DNA from: Wolbachia endosymbiont (group A) of Bibio marci
Lineage (GTDB): Bacteria; Pseudomonadota; Alphaproteobacteria; Rickettsiales; Anaplasmataceae
Assembly: GCF_947251645.1 (NCBI RefSeq)
Contig: NZ_OX366364.1
Location: 1,054,001-1,118,000 of the forward strand
Length of the DNA stretch: 64,000 nt
Reading direction: 5' to 3'
Each line of letters opens with the position of its first letter. The stretch's first letter is position 1. The notes beneath the pieces were generated by a model, which did not search any database, was not told the origin of the DNA, and worked only from the letters and a program-made list of their open reading frames with translations. The position numbers and the translations under genes were made by a program. Of this stretch, positions 27,119-35,445 are shown in pieces.

Positions 27119-29392
27119 ATGTTTAAAATTATAAAAAAATCTATAGAGTGGGGTGGTCGTACCTTATCTTTAGAAACAGGAAAAATAGCACGCCAAGCTC
27201 ATGGTTCAGTAGTTGTAAATTACGGTAATACTTCTGTTTTAGTAACTGTTGTAAGTAAAAAGAAGGAAGAAAATGTTGATTTCCTACCTTTAAATGTACA
27301 GTTTATCGCAAAAAGCTATGCCATGGGTAAGATCCCTGGTGGCTTTTTTAAAAGAGAAGGCAAGCCATCTGATAGAGAAACTTTAATCTCAAGAGTAATA
27401 GATAGAAGTATAAGACCACTATTTCCAGAAGGATTTAATGATGAAGTTAGTGTGGTGTGCAATCTATTAACTTATGATACAGTCAATCCTCCTGAAGTGC
27501 CAGCATTGATTGGTACTGTTGCAGCTCTTACAATTTCTGGTGTTCCTTTTTACTTTACTATAGCTGGAGTGATGGTTGGTTGTGATGAAAATAATAACTA
27601 TATACTCAACCCTTCTGTTCAAGAGATGAAAGCAAGCAGCTTGGATCTATTTTTGTCTGGTGATGAAAATTCAATTTTAATGATTGAATCAGAAGTGAAA
27701 GAGCTCTCTGAAGAAAATGTTTTTAATGCAATAAAATTTGGCCATGAACACCTTAAGCCTGTCATTGAGCTCATAAAAGAGTTTGCTGATACAGTTGGCA
27801 ATAAACCTGAAAGCTTTGCTCCTGTTGATATATCAGATATAACACAAGAGCTTGAAAAACACGGTAAAGATTTTGAGAAAGCATATTCACAAACAGTAAA
27901 ACAAGAGCGAGTTCAAGCTCTAGAAGCGATCAGAGATAATATATTGAATGCTCTTAAGGAAGCTGGAAAAGACGAAAAGTTAATTACGTATGCAGTAAAA
28001 AACTTCGAAAGATCTTTAGTACGTGAAATAATTAGAAAGAAAGGTGTAAGGATAGACGGTCGTAAGCATGATGAAATACGTCAGATAGAAATTGAAGTTG
28101 ATGTTCTATCCAAGACTCACGGTTCTGCGTTGTTTACCAGAGGTAACACTCAGGCGCTGGTTGTTACTGCTCTTGGCACTACGCAAGATGAGCAAATCGT
28201 GGATGATATTGAAGGGGATAGACGTGAGCACTTTATGTTACATTATAATTTTCCTCCTTTTTCTGTTGGAGAAATTTCTACTGGACGTCCACCTGGAAGA
28301 AGAGAAATTGGTCACGGTAAACTTGCTTGGAAAGCAATTCATCCTGTTTTACCCGATAAATCTGAATTTCCTTATACAATAAGAGTAGTGTCCGAAATTT
28401 TGGAGTCTGATGGTTCTTCTTCTATGGCAACAGTTTGTGGGACTTCTCTTGCTTTAATGGATACGGGTGTGCCAATAAAGGCCCCTGTTGCTGGAGTTGC
28501 TATGGGCCTTATTAAAGATAAAGACGAGTATGTGATACTTTCCGATATATTGGGTGATGAAGATTATCTTGGTGATATGGACTTTAAAGTAGCAGGAACT
28601 AGTGAAGGGGTTACGGCACTACAAATGGATATGAAAATCTCTGGTATAAGCTTTGAAATTGTTGAAAAATCTTTAGAACAGGCAAAAGCTGGAAGATTAC
28701 ATATTTTAGAAAAAATGAATGCAGTGATTTCAGAACACAGTGATGATGTCAAAGACCATGCACCAAGAATGTTATCATTTTACATAGATAAAGATAAAAT
28801 TTCTGCAGCTATTGGTGCTAAAGGAAAAAATATACGCAGTGTGTGTGAAAGAAGTAATGCAAAAATTGAAATAGGAGATGATGGTAAAGTTTCTGTTTTT
28901 GCCACGAGTGGCACTGAAGCTGAAATTGCAAAGAGTATGATGATTGATTCAATAACAGAACTAGAACAAGGTTCTATAGTTGATGTCAAGGTTGTAAGAA
29001 TAGAGAAGTCTATTGTAGAGCTTGAATTTCTTAATGGCAGAAAAGGAAAAATGCACATAAGTGAAGTAGCTAATGAACACATAGATTCTATAGAGAGCAT
29101 ACTTAAACAAGATGATACTTTCAAAGCACTAGTAATTGACTTCGAAAAAGGTGGATGTCCAAAGTTGTCAAGACGTCGGGTTGATCAAGAGACGGGAGAG
29201 TTTTTTGAAGGTGAGCTTTACAACGAGGAAAGGAAAGATGGTTCAAATGACAGGGATAATTATTACAATAATTCATTTAATAGAAAACCTGGAGGAAGTC
29301 ACCATAAGAGGCCTCCTCGTCCTCGTTCTGGTTTCAGCAACAGAAACAGGCCGAAATTTGGTAATAATGATTCATCATCAGGTTTTTATTAA
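27119..29392 (+). CDS. pnp: polyribonucleotide nucleotidyltransferase
   Basis: 3'-5' phosphorolytic exoribonuclease of the degradosome, 757 residues. Two RNase PH domains are visible (about 10-240 and 305-545), with RPLFPEGF and SPPGRREIGHGKLAW-type regions, followed by a KH domain (about 550-615; AAIGAKGKNIRSVCERSNAK) and an S1 domain (about 620-690; GSIVDVKVVRIEKSIVELEF). The C-terminal tail is rich in Asn, Arg and Gly (about 710-757), a low-complexity RNA-binding tail. Confidence 0.97.
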   Translation: MFKIIKKSIEWGGRTLSLETGKIARQAHGSVVVNYGNTSVLVTVVSKKKEENVDFLPLNVQFIAKSYAMGKIPGGFFKREGKPSDRETLISRVIDRSIRPLFPEGFNDEVSVVCNLLTYDTVNPPEVPALIGTVAALTISGVPFYFTIAGVMVGCDENNNYILNPSVQEMKASSLDLFLSGDENSILMIESEVKELSEENVFNAIKFGHEHLKPVIELIKEFADTVGNKPESFAPVDISDITQELEKHGKDFEKAYSQTVKQERVQALEAIRDNILNALKEAGKDEKLITYAVKNFERSLVREIIRKKGVRIDGRKHDEIRQIEIEVDVLSKTHGSALFTRGNTQALVVTALGTTQDEQIVDDIEGDRREHFMLHYNFPPFSVGEISTGRPPGRREIGHGKLAWKAIHPVLPDKSEFPYTIRVVSEILESDGSSSMATVCGTSLALMDTGVPIKAPVAGVAMGLIKDKDEYVILSDILGDEDYLGDMDFKVAGTSEGVTALQMDMKISGISFEIVEKSLEQAKAGRLHILEKMNAVISEHSDDVKDHAPRMLSFYIDKDKISAAIGAKGKNIRSVCERSNAKIEIGDDGKVSVFATSGTEAEIAKSMMIDSITELEQGSIVDVKVVRIEKSIVELEFLNGRKGKMHISEVANEHIDSIESILKQDDTFKALVIDFEKGGCPKLSRRRVDQETGEFFEGELYNEERKDGSNDRDNYYNNSFNRKPGGSHHKRPPRPRSGFSNRNRPKFGNNDSSSGFY

Positions 29393-29481
29393 GAGTAAAC
29401 TTCTTGCGTTACCTCTCGTCATCCAAGTAGCTTGACTACTTGGACCAGAGACTTTTTCAAATTGGTAGATAATAGAAATGG

Positions 29482-29557
29482 GTATCTGTTCAGGGGAGTG
29501 GCTAATGTGCAAATATTGAGTATCTGTTCAGGGAAGTGGCTAATGTGCAAATATTGA
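29482..29557. repeat. two tandem 38-bp units after pnp
   Basis: Two tandem copies, differing at one base, of a unit that starts gtatctgttcaggg, continues agtggctaatgtgc and ends aaatattga. Inverted relatives lie at 42250-42290 (3' end of the PolB-like exonuclease gene) and 60118-60155 (downstream of leuS). The 218-bp gap between pnp and IS copy 2 also holds two degenerate family I palindromes. Confidence 0.8.
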
Positions 29558-29610
29558 AGCAAAAATTCCAGTGCTCCCTTTCTTGTCATCCCAGTGTTTG
29601 ACACTGGGAT

Positions 29611-30699
29611 GGCTTTGTTGCATAGCAACCGAAAAAATCTGGTGGCTACTGACAAAATTCATTATAAATAACCATTTAACTGTTGAAGAAAAAATATGCC
29701 ACAGAAAATGAAAGTCAGTAACCAAAATGAATATAACAAATTTCTCCAGGAAAGAGGAAATATTTTTCATTATATCAATGAAGCCATAGAAAATTGGTAT
29801 GAAAATAGTCCAAAAATGCAAGGCGGCAACTATATTTACAGTGATAAAGTTGTGATTTTGGTGCATATAATTGTCAATCTTTTTAGAATTGGTTTAAGAC
29901 AAACGGTGGGGTTTATAAAAGGATATATGCAACAAATAGGAAGAGATTTAGCAGTTATCAGCTATTCACAAGCATCAAGAAGGTTTAAGAAACTTAATAT
30001 TAAGATCAATGATTGCAGAATTGATAAAAATAATATGGAAGACATCGAAATTGCTATAGATAGTACAGGTATCAGCATTTACAACAATACCCCTGGTCAC
30101 AGCAAGGAAAATAGCGCTAACAGAAAATATCGTGGCTATGAACAGACAAGAAAATTGCATGTAATGTTGAATATAAACAGCAAAAAAGCCATAGCTGTAA
30201 AATACAGTAACGGTGTCTACTCTGATCACTATGGAGCTTGCGATTTGCTTAAAGAAGTTAATTTTCAGCATATCATAAAAGCACTATATGCAGATAGGGC
30301 ATATGATAGGCACAAGTTTTACAAATTGTGTCACGAATATGATATAAAGGCAAAAATTCCACCAATAAACAATGCGGCAGAACATCCAGAAATAGATTAT
30401 ATGTCTGACAGAAATGCTGCTATTAGGTTAATAAAATTATACGGTGAAGATGGCGTGAAAGAATGGAAAAAAGAAGTAAATTATGGGAAAAGATCTTATA
30501 TTGAAGGGTTTTTCTCAAGATTAAAGCAAATATTTGGATTCAGCTTTAGGAATAAATCCGAAGTAAATCGCGAAAAAGAATTGCTGATTAAGTGCTATTT
30601 GCTTAATCAATTTACTGAAATTGGTATGGCTAAATTTGAAATGGCTACATGATATTTATCGTAAATTACTACCAGTATAAGGTGCGATGCAACAAAGCC
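29611..30699 (+). mobile_element. IS element copy 2 (IS903-like), 1089 bp
   Basis: Same length and termini as copies 1 and 3. The left flank ends cactgggat and the right flank begins atcccagtg: these are inverted, not direct, so the usual 9-bp duplication is missing. The right flank (30700-30816) is an inverted copy of the left flank of copy 3. This suggests that copy 2 sits at a recombined junction. Confidence 0.92.
29696..30652 (+). CDS. IS5-family DDE transposase (copy 2)
   Basis: Intact 318-residue transposase, identical in translation to copy 3 and one residue different from copy 1. The DDE-type segments AIDSTGISIYNN, LYADRAYDRHKF and SYIEGFFSRLKQ are all kept. Confidence 0.92.
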   Translation: MPQKMKVSNQNEYNKFLQERGNIFHYINEAIENWYENSPKMQGGNYIYSDKVVILVHIIVNLFRIGLRQTVGFIKGYMQQIGRDLAVISYSQASRRFKKLNIKINDCRIDKNNMEDIEIAIDSTGISIYNNTPGHSKENSANRKYRGYEQTRKLHVMLNINSKKAIAVKYSNGVYSDHYGACDLLKEVNFQHIIKALYADRAYDRHKFYKLCHEYDIKAKIPPINNAAEHPEIDYMSDRNAAIRLIKLYGEDGVKEWKKEVNYGKRSYIEGFFSRLKQIFGFSFRNKSEVNREKELLIKCYLLNQFTEIGMAKFEMAT

Positions 30700-30816
30700 A
30701 TCCCAGTGTCTGGGCACTGGGATGACACCATTTATTGTAACTCACATTTACTCTATGATTATCTTTTTAGATCACCTTGTCTACCTATTTTGCCACTCTG
30801 CTGAACGGATACAGAA
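30700..30816 (-). repeat. inverted copy of the left flank of IS copy 3
   Basis: The 117 bp match the reverse complement of 40639-40763 almost base for base, apart from an 8-bp deletion (ggacttac) here. The segment contains a family I palindrome, an AT-rich middle (actcacatttactctatg) and gccactctgctgaacgg at its far end. Confidence 0.85.
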
Positions 30817-30883
30817 ATGGTTTGTGTTAACTAGCTAAAGATCTTAGGTTTGCCAACATTCCGCTACGTGTTAGCGCCGCGGC

Positions 30884-31108
30884 GCATAAGTGTTGAAAGT
30901 GCTATAAGTGGCATTATATAAGGTGGTTAACGGCATAAATTTCAATGGTAATAAAATAAATTAAAAAAGCGCCTTTTTGCCTGTGGTTAGAAGGTTTAAG
31001 CGAATTTTCGACGTGGTTTATCTGCTTTCCCAACAACGAAGGTTGATATCAAGAGGAGATTTACATACCATTAATCACCTTGTGTGATTGCACTTTCAAC
31101 ACTTATGC
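30884..31108. mobile_element. 225-bp MITE-like element with 19-bp inverted repeats
   Basis: Bounded by perfect terminal inverted repeats gcataagtgttgaaagtgc and flanked by a perfect 8-bp direct repeat gccgcggc (30876-30883 and 31109-31116). Removing the element and one duplicate restores a complete family II palindrome like those at 26362 and 18510. It holds no open frame of note, so it is non-autonomous. No full-length element with these ends is in the window. Confidence 0.75.
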
Positions 31109-31142
31109 GCCGCGGCGGTATGACGTAGCTAGCTATATAGGG

Positions 31143-31823
31143 TCACAACGATGGATTTTTAAGATCGTTTACGGCCTTCTTAATATCTTCAGCCTTGAAT
31201 ATCGCCGATCCCGCAACTAAAATATCTGCACCTGCTTTTATTATATCAGCTGCGTTAGAAAAGTTAATTCCACCATCTACTGAAATTTGTGTTTTAAGAT
31301 TATGCTCCTGTATCATTTTTTTTATAGTAGATATCTTGTTCAACTGTGAATGAATAAATTCCTGCCCTCCAAAGCCAGGGTTGACTGTCATAATCAGTAC
31401 AATATCTAGCTCATGTATTATGTATTCAAGCACACTTGGGGAAGTTGAAGGAACAATTGAAACTCCAACTTGAATCGGTTTTTTTGCATCGTTTACATTT
31501 TTGTATGACTTTATCTTTCTTATCAACCTCTCAAGATGTATCTCTGCTTCTGCATGTACAGTGATAATATCAGCACCAGCATTTATAAAGCTTTCAATGT
31601 GGTTACCAGGAGATTTGACCATTAAATGCACATCAAAAGGAAGATTGCTATATTTACGTATTGCAGAGACAACGCTAGGACCAATTGTAATATTTGGAAC
31701 GAAATTCCCATCCATAACGTCTATGTGTATGTAATCTACACCTAAATCGCTAATTTTTCTTACTTCTTCTCCTAATTTTGCAAAGTCTGCTGAAAGTATA
31801 GAAGGTGCAATTTTAATACTCAT
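31143..31823 (-). CDS. rpe: ribulose-phosphate 3-epimerase
   Basis: Interconverts ribulose 5-phosphate and xylulose 5-phosphate in the pentose phosphate pathway. The 226-residue TIM barrel shows IAPSILSADFAKLGEEV, the metal/catalytic segments IHIDVMDGNFVPNITIG and FDVHLMV, VNPGFGGQEFI for phosphate binding, and ISVDGGINFSNA. Length is normal. The 3' end lies 34 bp from the MITE-like element. Confidence 0.96.
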   Translation of the reverse strand: MSIKIAPSILSADFAKLGEEVRKISDLGVDYIHIDVMDGNFVPNITIGPSVVSAIRKYSNLPFDVHLMVKSPGNHIESFINAGADIITVHAEAEIHLERLIRKIKSYKNVNDAKKPIQVGVSIVPSTSPSVLEYIIHELDIVLIMTVNPGFGGQEFIHSQLNKISTIKKMIQEHNLKTQISVDGGINFSNAADIIKAGADILVAGSAIFKAEDIKKAVNDLKNPSL

Positions 31824-31926
31824 GAGCTGCCTTTTTTGCTAAAAAATAACTTATTTTTAAAACTCTGTCACCCTAAGCACCATCTGAATAACTAGAGGAA
31901 CTGGATACCGATATCGGTATGCCTAT

Positions 31927-32355
31927 TTAACTAGATCTTAAATTAGATAAAAAAAGGTAGTCTTGATAAAACTTATTTACAGCAAGTTTTTTTACATTTG
32001 GACTTTCTGTTTGTTCTTTTTTGTACCCTAATTTATAGCCTATTGAATCCTTATATGAGCTGATCGTTTTGTATGCTTTGTTCATCTCTCTAGGAAAGAT
32101 GCCATTAGCAATTACGACGCATAACCCCGTAGCTGTTGCAAAAGCTAGAGTGGTAAATGCTAGATTTTGTAAAAAATTCCTTCCACTAACTTTTTTTTCC
32201 TGTATATTAGCAGAGTGCGATTTGTTTGACACTTCTTCTAGATATTCATGCCATATGTGATTGCAGTTCGTACATTTTACCTTCCTTCCAGACGCGCCAA
32301 TTTGCTTAGGAGATACTAAGTAAGTTTTAGTACAACTATTACATTGTATTTTCAT
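31927..32355 (-). CDS. MJ0042-type zinc-ribbon membrane protein
   Basis: A 142-residue protein beginning with an MJ0042-type zinc finger, MKIQCNSCTKTYLVSPKQIG then VKCTNCNHIWHEYLE, with four cysteines in two CxxC pairs. A single transmembrane segment (about residues 65-85) and a short C-terminal tail follow. Such zinc-ribbon plus one-helix proteins are common next to housekeeping genes in alphaproteobacteria, and their role is unclear. The open frame is longer upstream, but the ATG at 32355 places the zinc finger at the N-terminus as in the family. Confidence 0.75.
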   Translation of the reverse strand: MKIQCNSCTKTYLVSPKQIGASGRKVKCTNCNHIWHEYLEEVSNKSHSANIQEKKVSGRNFLQNLAFTTLAFATATGLCVVIANGIFPREMNKAYKTISSYKDSIGYKLGYKKEQTESPNVKKLAVNKFYQDYLFLSNLRSS

Positions 32356-32428
32356 AGCACTTACATATAAGTAGTAACAAGCCCAAATGATACGAGCTAT
32401 AAATTTAATATCAATATATATATAACAA

Positions 32429-33259
32429 ATGGAAGGTTTGCAACTAAAAAAAACACAGAGTGAGATAAAAGATATTTGGAAAAATAGAGAAAAATTTAAT
32501 GACTGTAATCTAAAGAAAACAGCAAGAATAGCAATTAAAGAGGTAATTGAGCTCCTTGATAGTGGCAAAATTAGAGTAGCAGAAAAGCTATCAAGTGGAG
32601 AATGGGTAGTACATAAGTGGATAAAGCAGGCAATATTATTACATTTTCTCACTGAAGAAAGCAAAATAATAGACAATACCAATTGCTGGTTTGACAAGAT
32701 CGGTAACAAGTTTAGTGAATGGAATGAGGAAAAATTTCGCCGGTTAAAAATTAGAGCAGTTCCTGGGTGTTTTGTTCGCCGATCTGCTTATATAGGTACA
32801 AATGTTGTTCTAATGCCAAGTTTTATTAACGTTGGTGCATATGTTGATTCAGGAACAATGATAGATACCTGGTCAACGATTGGTAGCTGTGCGCAAATAG
32901 GAAAAAACTGCCATATTTCCGGTGGAGTGGGAATAGGTGGAGTTTTAGAGCCTATTCAAGCTTCACCTGTCATTATAGAAGATAATTGCTTTATTGGAGC
33001 ACGTAGCGAGGTGGCCGAGGGTGTGGTAGTGAGAGAAGGATCAGTCCTTGGCATGGGTGTGTTTATTGGGGCATCAACAAAAATTATTGATAGAGAAACT
33101 AGCAAGGTATTTTATGGCGAAGTGCCGCCTTATTCTGTAGTGATACCAGGGTCTATTCCATCTAAAAATAACATTTCAACCTATTGTGCAGTCATAGTAA
33201 AAAAAGTGGATGAAAAGACGAGATCGAAAGTCTCTATAAATGAAATATTGAGGGATTAA
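32429..33259 (+). CDS. dapD: tetrahydrodipicolinate N-succinyltransferase
   Basis: Succinylates tetrahydrodipicolinate in the lysine/meso-diaminopimelate route. The 276-residue protein has an N-terminal helical part (about 1-100) and a left-handed beta-helix (about 105-240) of hexapeptide repeats, for example [20 protein letters not shown] and [20 protein letters not shown]. Asd and aspartokinase of the same route are also in this window, in line with retained DAP synthesis for a minimal peptidoglycan. Confidence 0.96.
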   Translation: MEGLQLKKTQSEIKDIWKNREKFNDCNLKKTARIAIKEVIELLDSGKIRVAEKLSSGEWVVHKWIKQAILLHFLTEESKIIDNTNCWFDKIGNKFSEWNEEKFRRLKIRAVPGCFVRRSAYIGTNVVLMPSFINVGAYVDSGTMIDTWSTIGSCAQIGKNCHISGGVGIGGVLEPIQASPVIIEDNCFIGARSEVAEGVVVREGSVLGMGVFIGASTKIIDRETSKVFYGEVPPYSVVIPGSIPSKNNISTYCAVIVKKVDEKTRSKVSINEILRD

Positions 33260-33265
33260 ACTATC

Positions 33266-33550
33266 TCACTGCTTGTCGTCACTTTTTTTATCATTATTAC
33301 TAACCACAGTAATGGCATACGCGCATAGCTCTGAGAAAGAGACTCCATTTTCTTGAGATAATTTATATAATTTTTGTAGACTTTCTTTTACTTTATTAGG
33401 GATATTCCCTCCACGTTCTTTTACAAGCCAGGAATCTTGATGATGAATTGGATGAGCATCACTTTTTGGATTTCCTATATATATTGCAAAAGGTGAACTT
33501 TGCCCTTTGAAGTCACATTGTACAGTAAATTTTTTTATAGATTCAGCCAT
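33266..33550 (-). CDS. DUF2610-like small protein
   Basis: A 94-residue soluble protein starting IKKFTVQCDFKGQSSPFAIY, with a central IHHQDSWLVKERGGNIPN. It resembles DUF2610 proteins, which I associate with Rickettsiales; the match is from memory. It follows the next gene on the minus strand with no gap (TAG of the upstream gene abuts the ATG), so the two are probably co-expressed. No function is known. Confidence 0.6.
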   Translation of the reverse strand: MAESIKKFTVQCDFKGQSSPFAIYIGNPKSDAHPIHHQDSWLVKERGGNIPNKVKESLQKLYKLSQENGVSFSELCAYAITVVSNNDKKSDDKQ

Positions 33551-33943
33551 CTAAAGACCTCTACTTTTCTTTTTGGTCGATTTTATAGCAGGTGGAAGAG
33601 GTGGTTTCTTTATAAAATCTTGTCTATTGACAACACTTTCTTTACCTTCCAAAGCTCGGCGAACATCAGCTCTGCTTAATTGCGACTCTTTTGCTACCTT
33701 CATTCCATGCTTTGCCATAATATTAGCATATGCTAGTACTTTTTTTACCAATTCTAGATCACCATTTAGCATTTGAACTAGCACTTGAAATACCTCTGCT
33801 AAAGTTAACCCGTCAGCATTTATAACCTTGTTTTCTATAAAATTGACAGCTTCTTCAAATTTGTATTCAATACTATCATCTTGAGGTATAAGGGCAACAT
33901 AATCGGTGTTTTTGTCGTCCATAACTGAAGCACTATTACTCAC
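33551..33943 (-). CDS. hypothetical protein, Rickettsiales-type
   Basis: A 130-residue protein with no domain that I recognise. The middle is predicted helical (EAVNFIENKVINADGLTLAE; LVQMLNGDLELVKKVLAYAN) and the C-terminus is basic and proline-rich (KKPPLPPAIKSTKKKSRGL). It starts at GTG 33943 or, seven codons later, at ATG 33922. It is paired with the DUF2610-like gene directly downstream and is divergent from midA. Confidence 0.7.
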   Translation of the reverse strand: MSNSASVMDDKNTDYVALIPQDDSIEYKFEEAVNFIENKVINADGLTLAEVFQVLVQMLNGDLELVKKVLAYANIMAKHGMKVAKESQLSRADVRRALEGKESVVNRQDFIKKPPLPPAIKSTKKKSRGL

Positions 33944-34023
33944 AAACTTAAGTTTATACTATATATATAAATACTCTACTATTTTATATTATGGCACACT
34001 ATAGTTAAACATTTATTAATAAC

Positions 34024-35067
34024 ATGCTCACTTATATACACGAATTAATTGACAAAAGTCAAGGATCAATATCCATCAGTGATTTCATGAATGCCGTTTT
34101 GTACCATGAAAAATACGGCTATTATACGAATAAATTACCACTTGGTAAGGATGGTGATTTTACTACCGCACCTGAGATCAGCCAATTATTTGGTGAAGTA
34201 ATTGCAGTTTGGATAATGCATACATGGGAAAAATTAGGAAAGCCATCAAAATTTTCTCTAGTTGAACTTGGACCAGGCAAAGGAACACTCATTCACGATA
34301 TAATAAGAGTCACTAAAAAATACAGCAGCTTTTTTAATTCAATGTTGATCCACTTAGTTGAAATAAGCCCTACTTTACGGAAGATACAAAAGGAAAAATT
34401 AAAAGGCTTAGATGTTAATTGGCACAAAAATATTGACAACCTACCAGAACAACCAACCATTTTTTTAGCAAATGAGTTCTTTGACGCTCTTCCGATAGAT
34501 CAGTTTGTATATCGTAATGAGGGGTGGTATGAAAATAGGGTGACAAAACAAGATGATGGCAGTCTCTTGGTGTCATGCCAGTGCGTGACACTGGAATCCA
34601 GAAAAAAAGAATCATGGATTCCAGTGTCAGCTACTTGCATGACAGGGGGTTTCGATGGTGCAGTGGTGGAAATATGTTCAACTGGGGTTGAAATATTAAA
34701 AAAACTTGAGAAGAAGATATATAATCATAAAGGAGCTGCTTTGATTATAGATTACGGTTATGTATACCCCGCGTATAAGAGCACTTTGCAATCGATAAAA
34801 CAACATAAGTATGCTAATTTTCTTGAGAATGTTGGTAATAGTGATATTACCGCACTTGTAAATTTTCAAGCATTAAAAGATTCATTAAAACACGTAGATT
34901 GCGAGATTTTAACTCAAAGGGAATTTTTATATCTTTTTGGCATAAAAGAAAGAACCCAGGCTTTAATGAAAAGCGCAAGTGATGAACAAAGGAATAGGAT
35001 CTTTAGTGAATTCCTAAGGTTGACTGAAAATATGGGCACTCTTTTTAAAGCAATGCTATTGATATAG
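34024..35067 (+). CDS. SAM-dependent methyltransferase, MidA/NDUFAF7 family
   Basis: The 347-residue protein belongs to the DUF185 family. In mitochondria NDUFAF7 methylates an arginine of a complex I subunit. Signatures are YHEKYGYYTNKLPLGKDGDF, TAPEISQLFGEVIAVWI, the SAM-binding LVELGPGKGTLIHDI, and FLANEFFDALPIDQFVY. Between residues about 180 and 210 lies an extra stretch (VSCQCVTLESRKKES, then WIPVSATCMTGG) encoded by a 74-bp palindrome at 34571-34644, inserted in frame into the normally compact domain. The frame is otherwise intact. The bacterial target is unproven. Confidence 0.88.
   Translation: MLTYIHELIDKSQGSISISDFMNAVLYHEKYGYYTNKLPLGKDGDFTTAPEISQLFGEVIAVWIMHTWEKLGKPSKFSLVELGPGKGTLIHDIIRVTKKYSSFFNSMLIHLVEISPTLRKIQKEKLKGLDVNWHKNIDNLPEQPTIFLANEFFDALPIDQFVYRNEGWYENRVTKQDDGSLLVSCQCVTLESRKKESWIPVSATCMTGGFDGAVVEICSTGVEILKKLEKKIYNHKGAALIIDYGYVYPAYKSTLQSIKQHKYANFLENVGNSDITALVNFQALKDSLKHVDCEILTQREFLYLFGIKERTQALMKSASDEQRNRIFSEFLRLTENMGTLFKAMLLI
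34571..34644. repeat. palindromic element inside the midA coding region
   Basis: Two 30-base arms (tgtcatgccagtgcgtgaca and continuing ctggaatcca; partner tggattccagtgtcagctac and continuing ttgcatgaca) pair with few mismatches around a 14-base loop. It belongs to palindrome family I and reads through in the midA frame without a stop. Confidence 0.85.
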
Positions 35068-35084
35068 CTAGCCCAAGAAAGGTT

Positions 35085-35146
35085 TCCCTACGTCATACCG
35101 CGATTCATTCGCGGTATCTCAGCCGCTAACTAGTAGCGGAATGACG
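35085..35146. repeat. family II palindrome downstream of midA
   Basis: Runs from ctacgtcataccgcg through cattcgcggtatctc to gccgctaactagtagcgg, then aatgacg. It lies 18 bp after the midA stop and could form the 3' hairpin of that transcript. Confidence 0.7.
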
Positions 35147-35327
35147 AATTTGTTGTTTTTCAAATTGTAGGTAAACCTAAGTCACTTTAGCTATAGCATA
35201 GCTAAAGTAATTTATGTTATTGGGTAAGTTAAAAATATGATATAAATGAGATAATAGGGAGCTACTCACTATAGGAATAGAGTTGCGCGCGCGACCGAGG
35301 GTTTTATACCATTCTAGAAGTAATATA

Positions 35328-35414
35328 CGGAAAAGGGGGGATTCGAACCCCCGACATATTTTCATATGTGCACGCTTTCCAAGCGTGTGCTTTAGACCAC
35401 TCAGCCACCTTTCC
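35328..35414 (-). tRNA. tRNA-Ser (GGA)
   Basis: Class II tRNA of 87 bases including the G73 discriminator: acceptor GGAAAGG/CCTTTTCC region, anticodon stem CACGC/GCGTG with loop TTGGAAA (anticodon GGA), a long variable arm (ACATATGAAAATATGT hairpin) and T arm GGGGG-TTCGAAT-CCCCC. CCA is not encoded. Confidence 0.96.
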
Positions 35415-35445
35415 ATGCTTATTCATAATATTGAAAATTGTACTG

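Noticed and set aside
35177-35416. 79-codon frame over tRNA-Ser
   Set aside because: Most of it reads through the tRNA gene itself; no protein support.
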